The translations under genes and the position numbers were made by a program. From positions 1,736,001 through 1,800,000 of the forward strand of contig NZ_CP041247.1 of NCBI RefSeq assembly GCF_006711645.1: DNA of 64,000 nt, read 5' to 3'. This stretch comes from Klebsiella electrica (GTDB lineage Bacteria; Pseudomonadota; Gammaproteobacteria; Enterobacterales; Enterobacteriaceae). Positions 1 through 8,917 of this stretch are shown one piece after another. A model generated the notes under the pieces. It saw only the letters and a list, made by a program, of their open reading frames with translations. It ran no database searches and was not told the origin of the DNA. Numbering within the stretch: the stretch's first letter is position 1; every line of letters begins with the position of its first letter.

Positions 1-608
1 CTTATGCACCGAGCAGTCCATATTCCGCCTCTAAGGCTTCCAGTGATCATCTGGTTCGTGCGTGGTTGCGTACTTATGGTTTGCCAACCATTGTGACCAA
101 CTGTTCAAATAACTATGGTCCATATCACTTCCCGGAAAAGCTGATTCCGCTGATTATTCTTAACGCCTTAGCTGGAAAACCGCTTCCTGTTTATGGCAAT
201 GGTAGCCAGATCCGTGACTGGCTCTATGTCGAAGATCATGCTCGTGCTCTTTATACTGTTGTGACGCAGGGTGAGATAGGTGAAACCTATAATATCGGTG
301 GTCATAACGAACGTAAAAACATCGATGTGGTAAAAACTATCTGTGCTTTATTAGAAGAATTAGTATCAGCTAAACCTGCCGGTGTAAAAAATTATGCAGA
401 CCTGATTACTTATGTGAAGGATCGTCCGGGCCATGATGCGCGTTATGCGATTGATGCATCTAAAATTGCCCGTGAATTGGGTTGGACGCCGGCTGAAACG
501 TTTGAGTCTGGGATCCGCAAAACAGTTGAATGGTATCTGAACAACGAAGTGTGGTGGAAACGGGTTCAGGATGGTTCATATGCTGGTGAGCGTCTTGGTG
601 CTCTTTAA
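1..608 (+). CDS. rfbB: dTDP-glucose 4,6-dehydratase, C-terminal part (5' end outside window)
   Basis: RmlB/RfbB is an NAD-dependent SDR enzyme that converts dTDP-glucose to dTDP-4-keto-6-deoxyglucose, the shared precursor of dTDP-rhamnose and dTDP-3-amino-3,6-dideoxyhexoses. The reading frame is open from base 3 and includes the catalytic YSASK segment near base 20, then [17 protein letters not shown] and the C-terminal substrate-binding region typical of RmlB. About 200 residues are visible, so roughly the first 150 lie upstream of the window. It is followed six bases after its stop by an insertion sequence that separates it from rfbA. The product should also feed the ketoisomerase/aminotransferase pair at 15.8-17.9 kb. 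Confidence 0.95.
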   Translation, partial: YAPSSPYSASKASSDHLVRAWLRTYGLPTIVTNCSNNYGPYHFPEKLIPLIILNALAGKPLPVYGNGSQIRDWLYVEDHARALYTVVTQGEIGETYNIGGHNERKNIDVVKTICALLEELVSAKPAGVKNYADLITYVKDRPGHDARYAIDASKIARELGWTPAETFESGIRKTVEWYLNNEVWWKRVQDGSYAGERLGAL

Positions 609-614
609 CAACTA

Positions 615-1530
615 GGCTGTGTCCCTTAATCGTCTGAGCTATAGTAACCATCTGTTTCTACAACATATTGAACTATGGCCCGCTACGACCTTCCCGATGA
701 AGCATGGGATATCATCCAGCCTTTACTGCCCGCTCAACCTGCAACACCACGGGCCGGACGCCCATGGGCGGAGCATCGTATGATCATCAATGGCATGTTC
801 TGGGTGTTGTGCTCTGGTGCCCCATGGCGTGATTTACCTGAACGATACGGCCCATGGAAAACCGTATATAACCGCTTTAACCGGTGGTCTAAGTCGGGTG
901 TGATTAATATTATTTTCAACAGGTTGCTTTCTTCTCTTGATGCTCACGGCCTCGTTGACTGGTCAGCTACTGCGCTGGATGGCAGCAATATCCGGGCACT
1001 CAGGTGCGCCGCCGGCGCGCAAAAAAACATCCCGATATCGCCGGAGATCATGGGCTGGGTCGCTCTCGCGGTGGTTTTGGCACCAAAATCCATATGGCGA
1101 CGGATGCAGGCGGTCTCCCGTTAAATATCGTGCTGAGTCCCGGACAGGCTCACGAAAGCCAGTTCGCATTACGCCTTCTGGACGGAATTGGTGTTCAGCG
1201 CCAGAACGGCAGCATGAAACGTCGTGGTTATGCGGTGCTGGCTGACAAAGCCTACTCAGGACATGCGCTTCGCAATGAGCTGAAACGAAAAGGGATAAAA
1301 GTGGTTATCCCGCGGAAATCTAATGAAAAAATGGCAGCAGATGGTCGTTCACAGCTTGATCGTGATGCTTATCGTAATCGCAACGTTGTTGAGCGGTGTT
1401 TTGGCTGTCTGAAAGAATACCGTCGCATTGCCACGCGTTACGACAAAACGGCGAGGAATTATCTGGCGATGGTGAAACTGGGTTGCATTAGACTGTTTTA
1501 CAAAAAATTATGCAATTAAAGGACACAGCC
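615..1530 (+). mobile_element. IS5-family insertion sequence, copy 1 (916 bp)
   Basis: The ends are inverted repeats beginning GGCTGTGTCC at base 615 and ending with its complement at base 1530. A TA dinucleotide lies immediately outside each end, consistent with a 2-bp target duplication. Removing the element and one TA rejoins the rfbB stop to a normal short rfbA leader, so this looks like a simple insertion. A copy of the same length and with identical transposase translations lies in the opposite orientation at 21200-22115. The frameshifted two-frame transposase and small size resemble the IS427-type subgroup of IS5; the subgroup assignment is an inference. Confidence 0.93.
675..1519 (+). 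CDS. IS5-family transposase, two overlapping frames joined by a -1 frameshift
   Basis: Frame one (675-1124) carries the N-terminal helix-turn-helix and the first catalytic Asp (in DWSATALDGS). Frame two (open from about 1004 to 1519) carries the second Asp (VLADKAYSG) and the catalytic Glu (VVERCFGCLKEYRR). The frames differ by -1 and overlap at a run of seven A at 1021-1027, a classic slippery site, so the full-length DDE transposase of about 280 residues should need programmed -1 frameshifting or transcript slippage. The identical arrangement in the second copy argues that this is functional design, not decay. Confidence 0.88.
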
Positions 1531-1551
1531 TAATCACAGGAAACATATTCA

Positions 1552-2421
1552 ATGAAAGGTATCGTTTTAGCGGGTGGTTCTGGTACGCGTTTATATCCAA
1601 TTACGCAAGGTGTATCCAAGCAATTAATGCCGATCTACGATAAGCCGATGGTTTATTATCCGATATCGGTACTTATGCTGGCGGGGATCCGTGAAATCCT
1701 GATTATCTCAACGCCGGATGATATGCCCGGGTTTAAACGGTTACTGGGCGATGGTAGCCAGTTCGGCGTCACCTTCTCGTATGCTATTCAGCCAAGCCCG
1801 GATGGTCTGGCACAGGCATTTTTGATTGGCGAAGAGTTTATTGATGGTAATCGCTGTGCCCTGGTCTTAGGAGACAATATCTACTTTGGTGAGAGCTTTG
1901 GCCGCAAGCTTGAGAATGTGGCAAAGCGAACTGAAGGGGCAACGGTATTCGGCTATCAGGTTCTCGATCCTGAACGTTTTGGTGTTGTTGAGTTTGATGC
2001 CGCAAACCGGGCCATATCACTGGAAGAAAAACCTGCTGTTCCTAAATCTAACTGGGCGGTAACGGGGTTGTATTTCTATGATAGTAACGTCGTTGAAATG
2101 GCAAAACAGGTGAAACCTTCGCCCCGCGGCGAGCTCGAAATTACAACGCTCAATGAAATGTATTTAGAGAAAAATATGTTACATGTTGAAAAACTGGGTA
2201 GGGGCTTTGCCTGGCTTGATACAGGTACTCACGATAGCTTACTTGAAGCATCGCAATTTATTCACACCATTGAACAACGTCAGGGATTCAAAGTTGCCTG
2301 TCTTGAGGAAATTGCTTACTCAAAAGGTTGGCTACATAAAGAACAAGTTGCAACTCAGGCGAAGTTACTGGCGAAAACTGGATATGGGCAATATCTGAAG
2401 CGCGTAATTTCAGGAGAATAA
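1552..2421 (+). CDS. rfbA: glucose-1-phosphate thymidylyltransferase
   Basis: RfbA/RmlA makes dTDP-glucose from dTTP and glucose 1-phosphate, the first step of the dTDP-sugar pathway in the cytoplasm. At 289 residues it is standard length. The N-terminal nucleotide-binding signature [11 protein letters not shown] follows the start directly, and VLGDNIYFG supplies the metal-binding Asp. The leader CACAGGAAACATATTCA gives a clear ribosome-binding site. rfbC begins one base after its stop, so the genes are co-translated. The insertion sequence upstream separates it from rfbB, so its transcription may depend on read-through or an IS-borne promoter. Confidence 0.97.
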   Translation: MKGIVLAGGSGTRLYPITQGVSKQLMPIYDKPMVYYPISVLMLAGIREILIISTPDDMPGFKRLLGDGSQFGVTFSYAIQPSPDGLAQAFLIGEEFIDGNRCALVLGDNIYFGESFGRKLENVAKRTEGATVFGYQVLDPERFGVVEFDAANRAISLEEKPAVPKSNWAVTGLYFYDSNVVEMAKQVKPSPRGELEITTLNEMYLEKNMLHVEKLGRGFAWLDTGTHDSLLEASQFIHTIEQRQGFKVACLEEIAYSKGWLHKEQVATQAKLLAKTGYGQYLKRVISGE

Positions 2422-2422
2422 A

Positions 2423-2962
2423 ATGCATATTAAAAATACTAAAATACATGATGTGAAACTGATTGAGCCGAAAGTTTTTGGTGATGAACGCGGTTTCTTT
2501 CTGGAAGTATTTGAAAAAAAACGCTATCAAGAAGCGTTAAATATTACCTTCGACTTTGTCCAGGATAACCATTCCCGTTCGAGTTACGGCGTATTGCGTG
2601 GCTTGCATTTCCAGACTAAAGATCCCCAAGGAAAATTGGTTCGTGTTGTGAGAGGAAAGGTCTTTGACGTTGCTGTCGATATTAGACCCGACTCCCCGAC
2701 TTACGGTCAATGGGAAGGCGTGATTTTATCCGAGGATAATAAGCATCAGTTCTGGATTCCACCCGGACTGGCGCATGGATTTGTTGTTCTGTCCGAAACG
2801 GCTGACTTTGAATATAAGTGCACTGATTACTATTCACCCGGCCATGAAGGGTGTTTATTGTGGAATGACCCTGAAGTCGGAATTGAATGGCCGATTGATT
2901 TTGAGCCGCTTCTGTCTGAAAAAGACATGCTAGGGAAAACGCTGCAGGAGTTAAAAAAGTGA
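2423..2962 (+). CDS. rfbC: dTDP-4-dehydrorhamnose 3,5-epimerase
   Basis: RmlC is a cupin-fold epimerase that converts dTDP-4-keto-6-deoxyglucose to dTDP-4-keto-L-rhamnose. The 179-residue protein has the family hallmarks: FGDERGFFLE near the start, the catalytic-His segment VLRGLHFQ, GKVFDVAVDIR, and the IPPGLAHGF loop. It starts with ATG one base after the rfbA stop, with RBS CAGGAG at the end of rfbA, and its own stop overlaps the rfbD start. The order B-A-C-D differs from the rmlBADC order I associate with Klebsiella K loci. Confidence 0.97.
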   Translation: MHIKNTKIHDVKLIEPKVFGDERGFFLEVFEKKRYQEALNITFDFVQDNHSRSSYGVLRGLHFQTKDPQGKLVRVVRGKVFDVAVDIRPDSPTYGQWEGVILSEDNKHQFWIPPGLAHGFVVLSETADFEYKCTDYYSPGHEGCLLWNDPEVGIEWPIDFEPLLSEKDMLGKTLQELKK

Positions 2963-3822
2963 AAATACTATTGACGGGGGCCAATGGTCAACTGGGGCGC
3001 TGTTTTCAGGATCGTCTGCCGGAAGGCTGGACGTTGAAAGCACTTGACTCTAAGGGGCTTGATATTAGTGATAAAAATTCCGTAATGGACGCCGTATTGG
3101 ATTTCACGCCAGACGTGATTGTTAATGCTGCAGCGTATACGGCAGTTGATAAAGCGGAAAGTGAATCTGCCCGCGCCGTTGAGGTGAACGCGCACGGACC
3201 TGAAAATCTGGCCCAGGCCAGCAAAGCCGTGCAGGCGCGTTTTATCCATATCTCTACAGACTATGTGTTCGATGGTTCAGCCCAGATCGCCTATAACGAA
3301 AATGAGCCGGTTAATCCACTCGGGATCTACGGTAGGAGTAAACTTGCCGGGGAGCTACTGGTCAATTTAGCACTGCCGGATGCCATCATTATCCGTACTG
3401 CCTGGGTATTTAGCGAATATGGCAATAATTTTGTTAAAACAATGCTGAGACTGGCTAAAGACAGGGATTATCTGGGGGTTGTGTCGGATCAAGTAGGTTG
3501 TCCGACTTATGCCGGAGATATTGCGGATGCGATCATTCAACTGATTTCAGTTGATGCCCCTGGGGGAATATATCATTACTGTGGTGATAGCCAGGTGTCG
3601 TGGGCAGAGTTTGCCGAAACTATATTTGATGAGGCTAAAAAATTACAGCTAATTGATAAACAACCGACGATTAAACATATAACCACCGCGGATTATCCGA
3701 CACCTGCAAAACGACCCGCATTTTCATCGCTCAGTAATGATAAAATAGCACAATATAATATTAGCGGTAGTGACTGGAAGAGGCGCCTTAGCGCTATTCT
3801 CAGTAACTGCATAAGTAATTGA
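2959..3822 (+). CDS. rfbD: dTDP-4-dehydrorhamnose reductase
   Basis: RmlD is the NADPH-dependent SDR that performs the last reduction to dTDP-L-rhamnose. The 287-residue protein begins with the nucleotide-binding loop LLTGANGQLGR and contains the active-site STDYVFDG and YGRSKLAGE (Tyr-x3-Lys). The chosen start is GTG at 2959, overlapping the rfbC stop, because the Rossmann strand begins at residue 2. With rfbB, rfbA and rfbC it completes the rhamnose pathway, so rhamnose is a likely component of the surface polymer. GC content drops sharply just downstream, marking the boundary to the polymer-specific genes. Confidence 0.96.
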   Translation: MKILLTGANGQLGRCFQDRLPEGWTLKALDSKGLDISDKNSVMDAVLDFTPDVIVNAAAYTAVDKAESESARAVEVNAHGPENLAQASKAVQARFIHISTDYVFDGSAQIAYNENEPVNPLGIYGRSKLAGELLVNLALPDAIIIRTAWVFSEYGNNFVKTMLRLAKDRDYLGVVSDQVGCPTYAGDIADAIIQLISVDAPGGIYHYCGDSQVSWAEFAETIFDEAKKLQLIDKQPTIKHITTADYPTPAKRPAFSSLSNDKIAQYNISGSDWKRRLSAILSNCISN

Positions 3823-3850
3823 TATATTTTTTAATAAACAATGTGATAAT

Positions 3851-3972
3851 TTAAGTCATCGCCTAAGCTAAGTTTAATTGCTCCCTTTTCCTGGGGGAGA
3901 GGCGATTTATCAGAGATAGATACTTCGCTGAACCCAACTACATATACGATCACAGCAACCGCGATGACTTAA
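3851..3972. repeat. 122-bp segment bounded by perfect 12-bp inverted repeats
   Basis: TTAAGTCATCGC at 3851-3862 is exactly inverted as GCGATGACTTAA at 3961-3972. The interior holds a smaller hairpin (CTCCC around 3892 with GGGAG around 3897) and a GGCGAT at 3901-3906 that could pair with ATCGCC in the left arm instead, giving two mutually exclusive folds. It fills the only gap between rfbD and the first transferase. It could be a structured leader RNA, a terminator-like boundary or a miniature mobile element. No U-tract follows and no clear target duplication is visible. Confidence 0.6.
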
Positions 3973-4058
3973 TTTTCCAGAGCCAGTCTGCTGGTCAAGT
4001 TTAGTTTTTCGATGTTTACTCTTTATTTTATTAAATAGGTTTATCGGGAGAGACAGGT

Positions 4059-5204
4059 GTGAATAAAAAGAGAATAGTATTATCGGGAGTGAACATGACT
4101 GAGGGAGGTATTTTAACTGTTTTCCGTGAGGTAGTTCGATCTTTCACTAAAGCTGAAGAGGTTGAAATAATATGTCTTGTTCACGACAGGAAGCTATTCT
4201 CAGGTATTCCACTCAACGATAATGTAGAGTTTCTTGAATATAAAAATATAAAGCGCAGCTGGCTTAAACGTTTATATTTTGAATATTACCAGTCATATTT
4301 TTTGAGTAAGAAAATAAAAGCCGATGTTTGGCTATGTTTACATGATATGTCAGCGTTAGTGCACAACACACAGCAATACGTTTATTGCCATAATCCTACT
4401 CCTTTCTATAAAGCATCGCTGAATGACTTTCGCCTTGATAAGAAGTTTTATATATTCACAAAATTATATAGATATCTTTATGGTATAAACATAAAAAAGA
4501 ATAAGAAAATTATTGTACAACAGCACTGGATTGCTAGAAATTTTATGCAATGGTATGGCACGACAAATATGTTGGTTTCTAGACCTGAAAAAAATACGGC
4601 ACAAACAGAGTATGCGCGCGATGGTCAGGTAAGGTTAATTGACCAACAACTGGTCTTAATCTACCCGGCAGTGCCTCGGGTGTTTAAAAATTTTGATGTT
4701 ATTATTCAGGCTTTATCTTATCTTAAGAAAAGTAAACCTGATGTTTACCATAAAATAAAAATAGAGTTTACTTTTGATAAAGATATGAATCCGGTGGCCC
4801 GTGATGTCTTTAAAAAAGTAACAGAAATGAAGTTAGACCGTATTCAATTTACGGGCTTCATGACTAGAGCAGAACTGGACCACAAATATCAAAATGTCAG
4901 TGGCTTGGTGTTTCCATCAAAACTGGAAACCTGGGGACTACCACTCTCGGAAGCAAAAGAGCATCAACTGCCTGTCATTGCATCCGACCTACCCTATGCG
5001 CACGAGACGCTGGGAAGTTATCCGAAAAAAATTTTTTTTAAGGCTGATGATTATAAACAACTGGCAACAATATTAAGTGACTTACTTGATATACAAAAGA
5101 TCACTATGAATGAGGGAGAACAAACTGCAACTTATAAAACAAATCTCCCGGAAGTGAATTCATGGGATGAACTCAGAAATGTTATCTTGAATATGGAGAG
5201 TTAA
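4059..5204 (+). CDS. glycosyltransferase, GT-B fold (GT4-like)
   Basis: A cytoplasmic transferase that probably adds one sugar to the undecaprenyl-linked repeat unit. The 381-residue protein starts with a Rossmann strand and glycine loop (LSGVNMTEGGILTVFRE) and has the C-terminal GT4 signature: IQFTGFMTRAELDHKY, then LVFPSKLETWGLPLSEA, whose Glu residues contact the donor in this fold. The start is GTG at 4059, preceded by GGGAGAGACAGG; an ATG at 4095 also has a Shine-Dalgarno but would remove the first strand. Donor and linkage cannot be told from sequence. Codon use is AT-rich, unlike the flanking core genes. Confidence 0.85.
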   Translation: MNKKRIVLSGVNMTEGGILTVFREVVRSFTKAEEVEIICLVHDRKLFSGIPLNDNVEFLEYKNIKRSWLKRLYFEYYQSYFLSKKIKADVWLCLHDMSALVHNTQQYVYCHNPTPFYKASLNDFRLDKKFYIFTKLYRYLYGINIKKNKKIIVQQHWIARNFMQWYGTTNMLVSRPEKNTAQTEYARDGQVRLIDQQLVLIYPAVPRVFKNFDVIIQALSYLKKSKPDVYHKIKIEFTFDKDMNPVARDVFKKVTEMKLDRIQFTGFMTRAELDHKYQNVSGLVFPSKLETWGLPLSEAKEHQLPVIASDLPYAHETLGSYPKKIFFKADDYKQLATILSDLLDIQKITMNEGEQTATYKTNLPEVNSWDELRNVILNMES

Positions 5205-5311
5205 ACTTTATATTTAATGAGATAAATATAGAACTTCCATCTTATATTTATTAAAAGCCTAATTAATAAATACTAATAGTCTATATAAACAGCAGAATTG
5301 CTATTCAAGAC

Positions 5312-5342
5312 TTGACAATATTTTATTTTATAAAAATAACTA
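5312..5342 (+). promoter_or_regulatory. possible promoter in the leader of the Wzc gene
   Basis: The 263-base gap before the kinase gene contains a perfect TTGACA at 5312-5317 in AT-rich sequence. The best -10 candidates (AATAAC at 5335, TAACTA at 5337) are poor or give a 17-19 base spacing, so this is only a candidate. It would give the kinase and downstream genes a transcript independent of the IS-interrupted rhamnose genes. Confidence 0.3.
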
Positions 5343-5467
5343 ATGCTGTTTTAGTGGTCTTCCAGACTGTTTGTTTCGATAATATCTAGCCCGGTCTGAC
5401 GTAAATAATTGAGCGCTAAGTAATTATGTTACTTGAATAAGTTAATGTACGGCAACTGGGAAAGTTA

Positions 5468-7666
5468 ATGTTCAGGATATATAACATGAAAGCAGGTACG
5501 GATATGAAAAAAGTATCTCGAAATTCAGACGAGATAAATATGGGAGGGATTATTGGTGAGCTTTTAGATTACCGGAAGCTAATCTCAATAATTGTCGCCA
5601 TATGTTTTGCATTAGCAATTATTTATACAATCTTTACAACACCGGTCTATCAGGCCAATGCCTCAGTACAAGTTGAAGGTGAACAAAGTCCAAGTATACT
5701 CAGCAGCTTGTCTCAAGTTTTGCCCGATATGCAACCTAGAACCGTACCGGAAATATTTTTATTACAATCCCGTCTGATTTTAAATCAAACGGTCAGTGAT
5801 CTTAATCTGCAGACGGAAGTCACACAGAAATTTTTCCCATTATTTGGACGCAAATGGAATAAACTGACCCACGATAAGGAATCAACCGTTAATGTCTCCG
5901 AACTGTACTTACCGATGGGTGAAGGGCAGGTAGTTAGAGGATTGCTAACGGTTGTCGATAAAAACAACTATCTCTTCGACTTTAATGGTGAGATATATAA
6001 AGGTAAAACCGGTCAACTGCTAACAGATAATGGTTTGTCCATTAATGTTAAAGATATTAATGCAAATCCAGGTGATAAATTTAATGTCACCTATATGACG
6101 CAACTTGAGGCAGTTAATCGCCTTAGGGATGAGCTTTCTGTTGCCGATCCGGGTAAAGACACCGGAATTTTAGTCTTATCAATGACAGGTACAGATAAAA
6201 GTAAAATAAGCTTAATCCTTAATAATATTCTCACTAATTATGTTCAGAAGAATGTCGAAAGAAAAGCAGAGCAAGATGAAAAGAGTCTGACGTTCTTAGA
6301 TACCCAGCTTCCCCAGGTTCAGGGACAGTTAGATACAGCGGAGGAAAAACTCAACCAGTATCGTCAGCGGAAGGATACGGTTGACCTGTCAATGGAAGCC
6401 CAGTCTGTACTAAATCAGATTGTTAACGTCGATAATCAATTAAACGAATTGACGTTTCGTGAAGCAGAAATTTCGCAACTGTATACCAAATCGCATCCAA
6501 CCTATAAAGCACTGATGGAGAAGCGTGCGACCCTAGAAAGCGAGAAAAACGTGCTGAATGATAAAGTTTCAGCAATGCCAGAAACTCAACAGGAAGTACT
6601 GCGGCTTAATCGTAACGTTGAGTCCGGGCGCATCATTTATATGATGTTGTTGAATAAATATCAGGAACTCAAAATTGCCAAATCGAGTATCATTGGTAAT
6701 GTCAGAATTATTGATAATGCTATTACTCAACCCGAACCGGTTAAACCGAAAAAAATTCTCGTCATTATTTTAGGCATTGCCATCGGTATTGTCCTGTCAA
6801 TCCTGATCGTGCTGTTTAAAGTATTAATCAGACACGGTGTTGGTTCAGCTGAACAGATCGAAGAACTGGGTACTCGCGTTTATGCGTTTATTCCATTGTC
6901 TGACACGATGATGAAACGTAACTTAAAACACAAGACGATAAAAAATAAACAGTCTTATTCTTTGTTGGCAGTTGAAGATCCGATAGATGTATCTATTGAA
7001 GCTATCCGAAATCTGCGTACTAGTTTGCACTTCGCAATGCTAGAATCGAGCAATAACGTTTTAATGATTACCGGTGCCAACCCTGGGGTTGGCAAAACAT
7101 TTATAGCCAGTAACCTGTCAGTGATTTGTGCCCAGGTTAAAAGTAAAGTCTTGCTCATCGATGGCGATATGAGAAAGGGCTATATTCATAAACTGTTTGG
7201 CTTTGAAAATCAGGGCAAAGGATTGTCTGAAATTCTTTCTGGCAGTTGCAGCTATCCTCAGGCCGTCAAAAAGACGTTAGTACCTTCACTGGATGTCATC
7301 TGCCGTGGTAATGCGCCATCAAATTTTTCCGAGTTATTGATGAGTGAGCAATTCAGCATGTTAATAGAGCAAGCCTCGAAAGAGTACGATTTAGTTATTA
7401 TTGACTCACCTCCAGTATTACCGGTAACCGATGCAACCATTATTGGTAACTATGCGGCAACAACCTTTGTCGTTGCCAGATTTGAGAGCGACTCGCTGAA
7501 AGAAATTGAAGTTTCGCTTAAACGTCTGGAACAGAACAATGTGAAGGTTAGTGGGGTGATACTGAATGGTGTCATTAAAAAGGCCAGCAGTTACTATGGT
7601 ACTGGTTATAGCTATGGTTACAGCTATGAATATGATGACCACACAGGCAACAAGAAGAAAAAATAA
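5468..7666 (+). CDS. wzc: Wzc-type polysaccharide co-polymerase / tyrosine autokinase
   Basis: An inner-membrane protein controlling chain length and assembly of Wzy-dependent polymers together with an outer-membrane Wza channel and Wzb phosphatase. Up to 732 residues: an N-terminal Wzz domain between two membrane helices (first at about 40-60, second at about 435-455), a periplasmic coiled-coil region, then a cytoplasmic BY-kinase with Walker A (GANPGVGKT), Walker A' (LLIDGDMRKG), Walker B (DLVIIDSPPVLPVTD) and a C-terminal cluster of seven tyrosines (YYGTGYSYGYSYEY). Starts at 5468, 5486 and 5504 are all possible; 5504 would give 720 residues. No wza or wzb adjoins it here, so they must lie upstream of the window or be missing. 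Confidence 0.93.
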   Translation: MFRIYNMKAGTDMKKVSRNSDEINMGGIIGELLDYRKLISIIVAICFALAIIYTIFTTPVYQANASVQVEGEQSPSILSSLSQVLPDMQPRTVPEIFLLQSRLILNQTVSDLNLQTEVTQKFFPLFGRKWNKLTHDKESTVNVSELYLPMGEGQVVRGLLTVVDKNNYLFDFNGEIYKGKTGQLLTDNGLSINVKDINANPGDKFNVTYMTQLEAVNRLRDELSVADPGKDTGILVLSMTGTDKSKISLILNNILTNYVQKNVERKAEQDEKSLTFLDTQLPQVQGQLDTAEEKLNQYRQRKDTVDLSMEAQSVLNQIVNVDNQLNELTFREAEISQLYTKSHPTYKALMEKRATLESEKNVLNDKVSAMPETQQEVLRLNRNVESGRIIYMMLLNKYQELKIAKSSIIGNVRIIDNAITQPEPVKPKKILVIILGIAIGIVLSILIVLFKVLIRHGVGSAEQIEELGTRVYAFIPLSDTMMKRNLKHKTIKNKQSYSLLAVEDPIDVSIEAIRNLRTSLHFAMLESSNNVLMITGANPGVGKTFIASNLSVICAQVKSKVLLIDGDMRKGYIHKLFGFENQGKGLSEILSGSCSYPQAVKKTLVPSLDVICRGNAPSNFSELLMSEQFSMLIEQASKEYDLVIIDSPPVLPVTDATIIGNYAATTFVVARFESDSLKEIEVSLKRLEQNNVKVSGVILNGVIKKASSYYGTGYSYGYSYEYDDHTGNKKKK

Positions 7667-7931
7667 GTAATAGTCGGGGAAAGGATTCCCACTATTAAAT
7701 TCAGGCTTATGGGGAAATTGTTGATATCATTAACGTCCACACTTTTCCCAAAATTTCAAATTTTGAGCGAAAATGATTGTAGCGTTTGTCATTCATACTG
7801 GCTGATAGGGAATATCTTGTAAGTTAATGGCCGGCAGAACTACTGCTGGTTATTGAATATCAGGGCACAAAACAAAGTGAAGACAAAGGTATGTATTACG
7901 GGGATTCAGTAACTACGATGGATTCAGTCAT

Positions 7932-7955
7932 AGCAGGATTTATCCTTATCCTGCT
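7932..7955 (+). promoter_or_regulatory. perfect 8-bp hairpin between wzc and the next transferase
   Basis: AGCAGGAT (7932-7939) and ATCCTGCT (7948-7955) pair exactly around an 8-base loop, 34 bases before the next start codon. No U-run follows, so it is a weak terminator at best; RNA processing or attenuation between kinase and transferase genes is possible. The rest of the 323-base gap (7667-7989) holds a second imperfect stem at 7669-7699 right after the wzc stop and no gene that I can support. Confidence 0.45.
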
Positions 7956-7989
7956 TTACTCAATAAAACCTTATATCAAAGAGGTTTAG

Positions 7990-8907
7990 ATGCAAGATAG
8001 TAAAATTGATATTCTGTTGGCCTCATATAATGGTGAGTCATTCATATCGCAACAGATTGAATCTATCCTTGGCCAGTCATTTGCGGATTTTCGATTAATC
8101 ATCAGTGATGATGGTTCTACGGACAGCACGTGGGAGATTGTCACTCACTATGCAGAACTAGACAGCAGAATACAACTGGTTGATAACATTCGTAAAGGTG
8201 GGGTAATCAATAATTTTAATTGTTGCATGCAGCATTCAAAAGCTGAATATATCATGTTCTGCGATCAGGATGATTTCTGGCCAGCGGGTAAAGTCGAAGA
8301 GATGCTTACATCGATTAAAAAAATTAATAATTATGATGGTACTCAGCCCCTTTTATGTTTTTCGGATTTGACGGTCGTCAATAAAGATCTTGATGTTTTA
8401 AATCCAAGTTTCTACGCTTATTTGAATTTAAACCCGTTATACAATACTGACTATCGATACATTCTGTGGCGCTCAACAGTGTATGGCTGTACGGTTATAT
8501 TTAATCGGGTATTATTAAATCGCTCAATGCCATTGCCAGAAAATATACCAATGCATGACCATTGGTTGGCATTGAATGCCAGCCATAGTGGAATCATTCA
8601 CTACCACAACCACAGTACGGTTTTGTATCGTCAGCATGGCGGAAATGTTATCGGCGCTGTCAATAAAAATAAAATTAATAAAGTATTGAATCTAATCAAG
8701 GCTATTAAAAGAATTAAGAAATATTCTTTTGAAGTTAAACAGATGATCTGCCATTTAAGTAATCGTTCAGGCAGCAATGCAACTGATTTAGAAATAAACA
8801 ACATCATCCAAAGAATAAAATTTGTCAAACAGAATATTGTACCTTTCTTTAGAGAGAAGGCTATATTTACAAGCTTATTTATTATATTTTTCGTATTTAA
8901 TTCTTAA
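7990..8907 (+). CDS. glycosyltransferase family 2 (rhamnosyltransferase-like), first of a tandem pair
   Basis: A GT-A fold transferase of 305 residues. The N-terminus has DILLASYNGE, ISDDGSTD and the metal-binding FCDQDD; MHDHW and LYRQHGGNV in the C-terminal half are typical of GT2 proteins often annotated as rhamnosyltransferases. It starts with ATG preceded by AAGAGG. The following gene shares the same motifs in the same order, so the two are paralogues likely to add related sugars. With dTDP-rhamnose made upstream, a rhamnosyl donor is plausible but not proven. The basic, Lys/Ile-rich C-terminus may lie on the membrane. Confidence 0.87.
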   Translation: MQDSKIDILLASYNGESFISQQIESILGQSFADFRLIISDDGSTDSTWEIVTHYAELDSRIQLVDNIRKGGVINNFNCCMQHSKAEYIMFCDQDDFWPAGKVEEMLTSIKKINNYDGTQPLLCFSDLTVVNKDLDVLNPSFYAYLNLNPLYNTDYRYILWRSTVYGCTVIFNRVLLNRSMPLPENIPMHDHWLALNASHSGIIHYHNHSTVLYRQHGGNVIGAVNKNKINKVLNLIKAIKRIKKYSFEVKQMICHLSNRSGSNATDLEINNIIQRIKFVKQNIVPFFREKAIFTSLFIIFFVFNS

Positions 8908-8917
8908 GGTGATTCTA

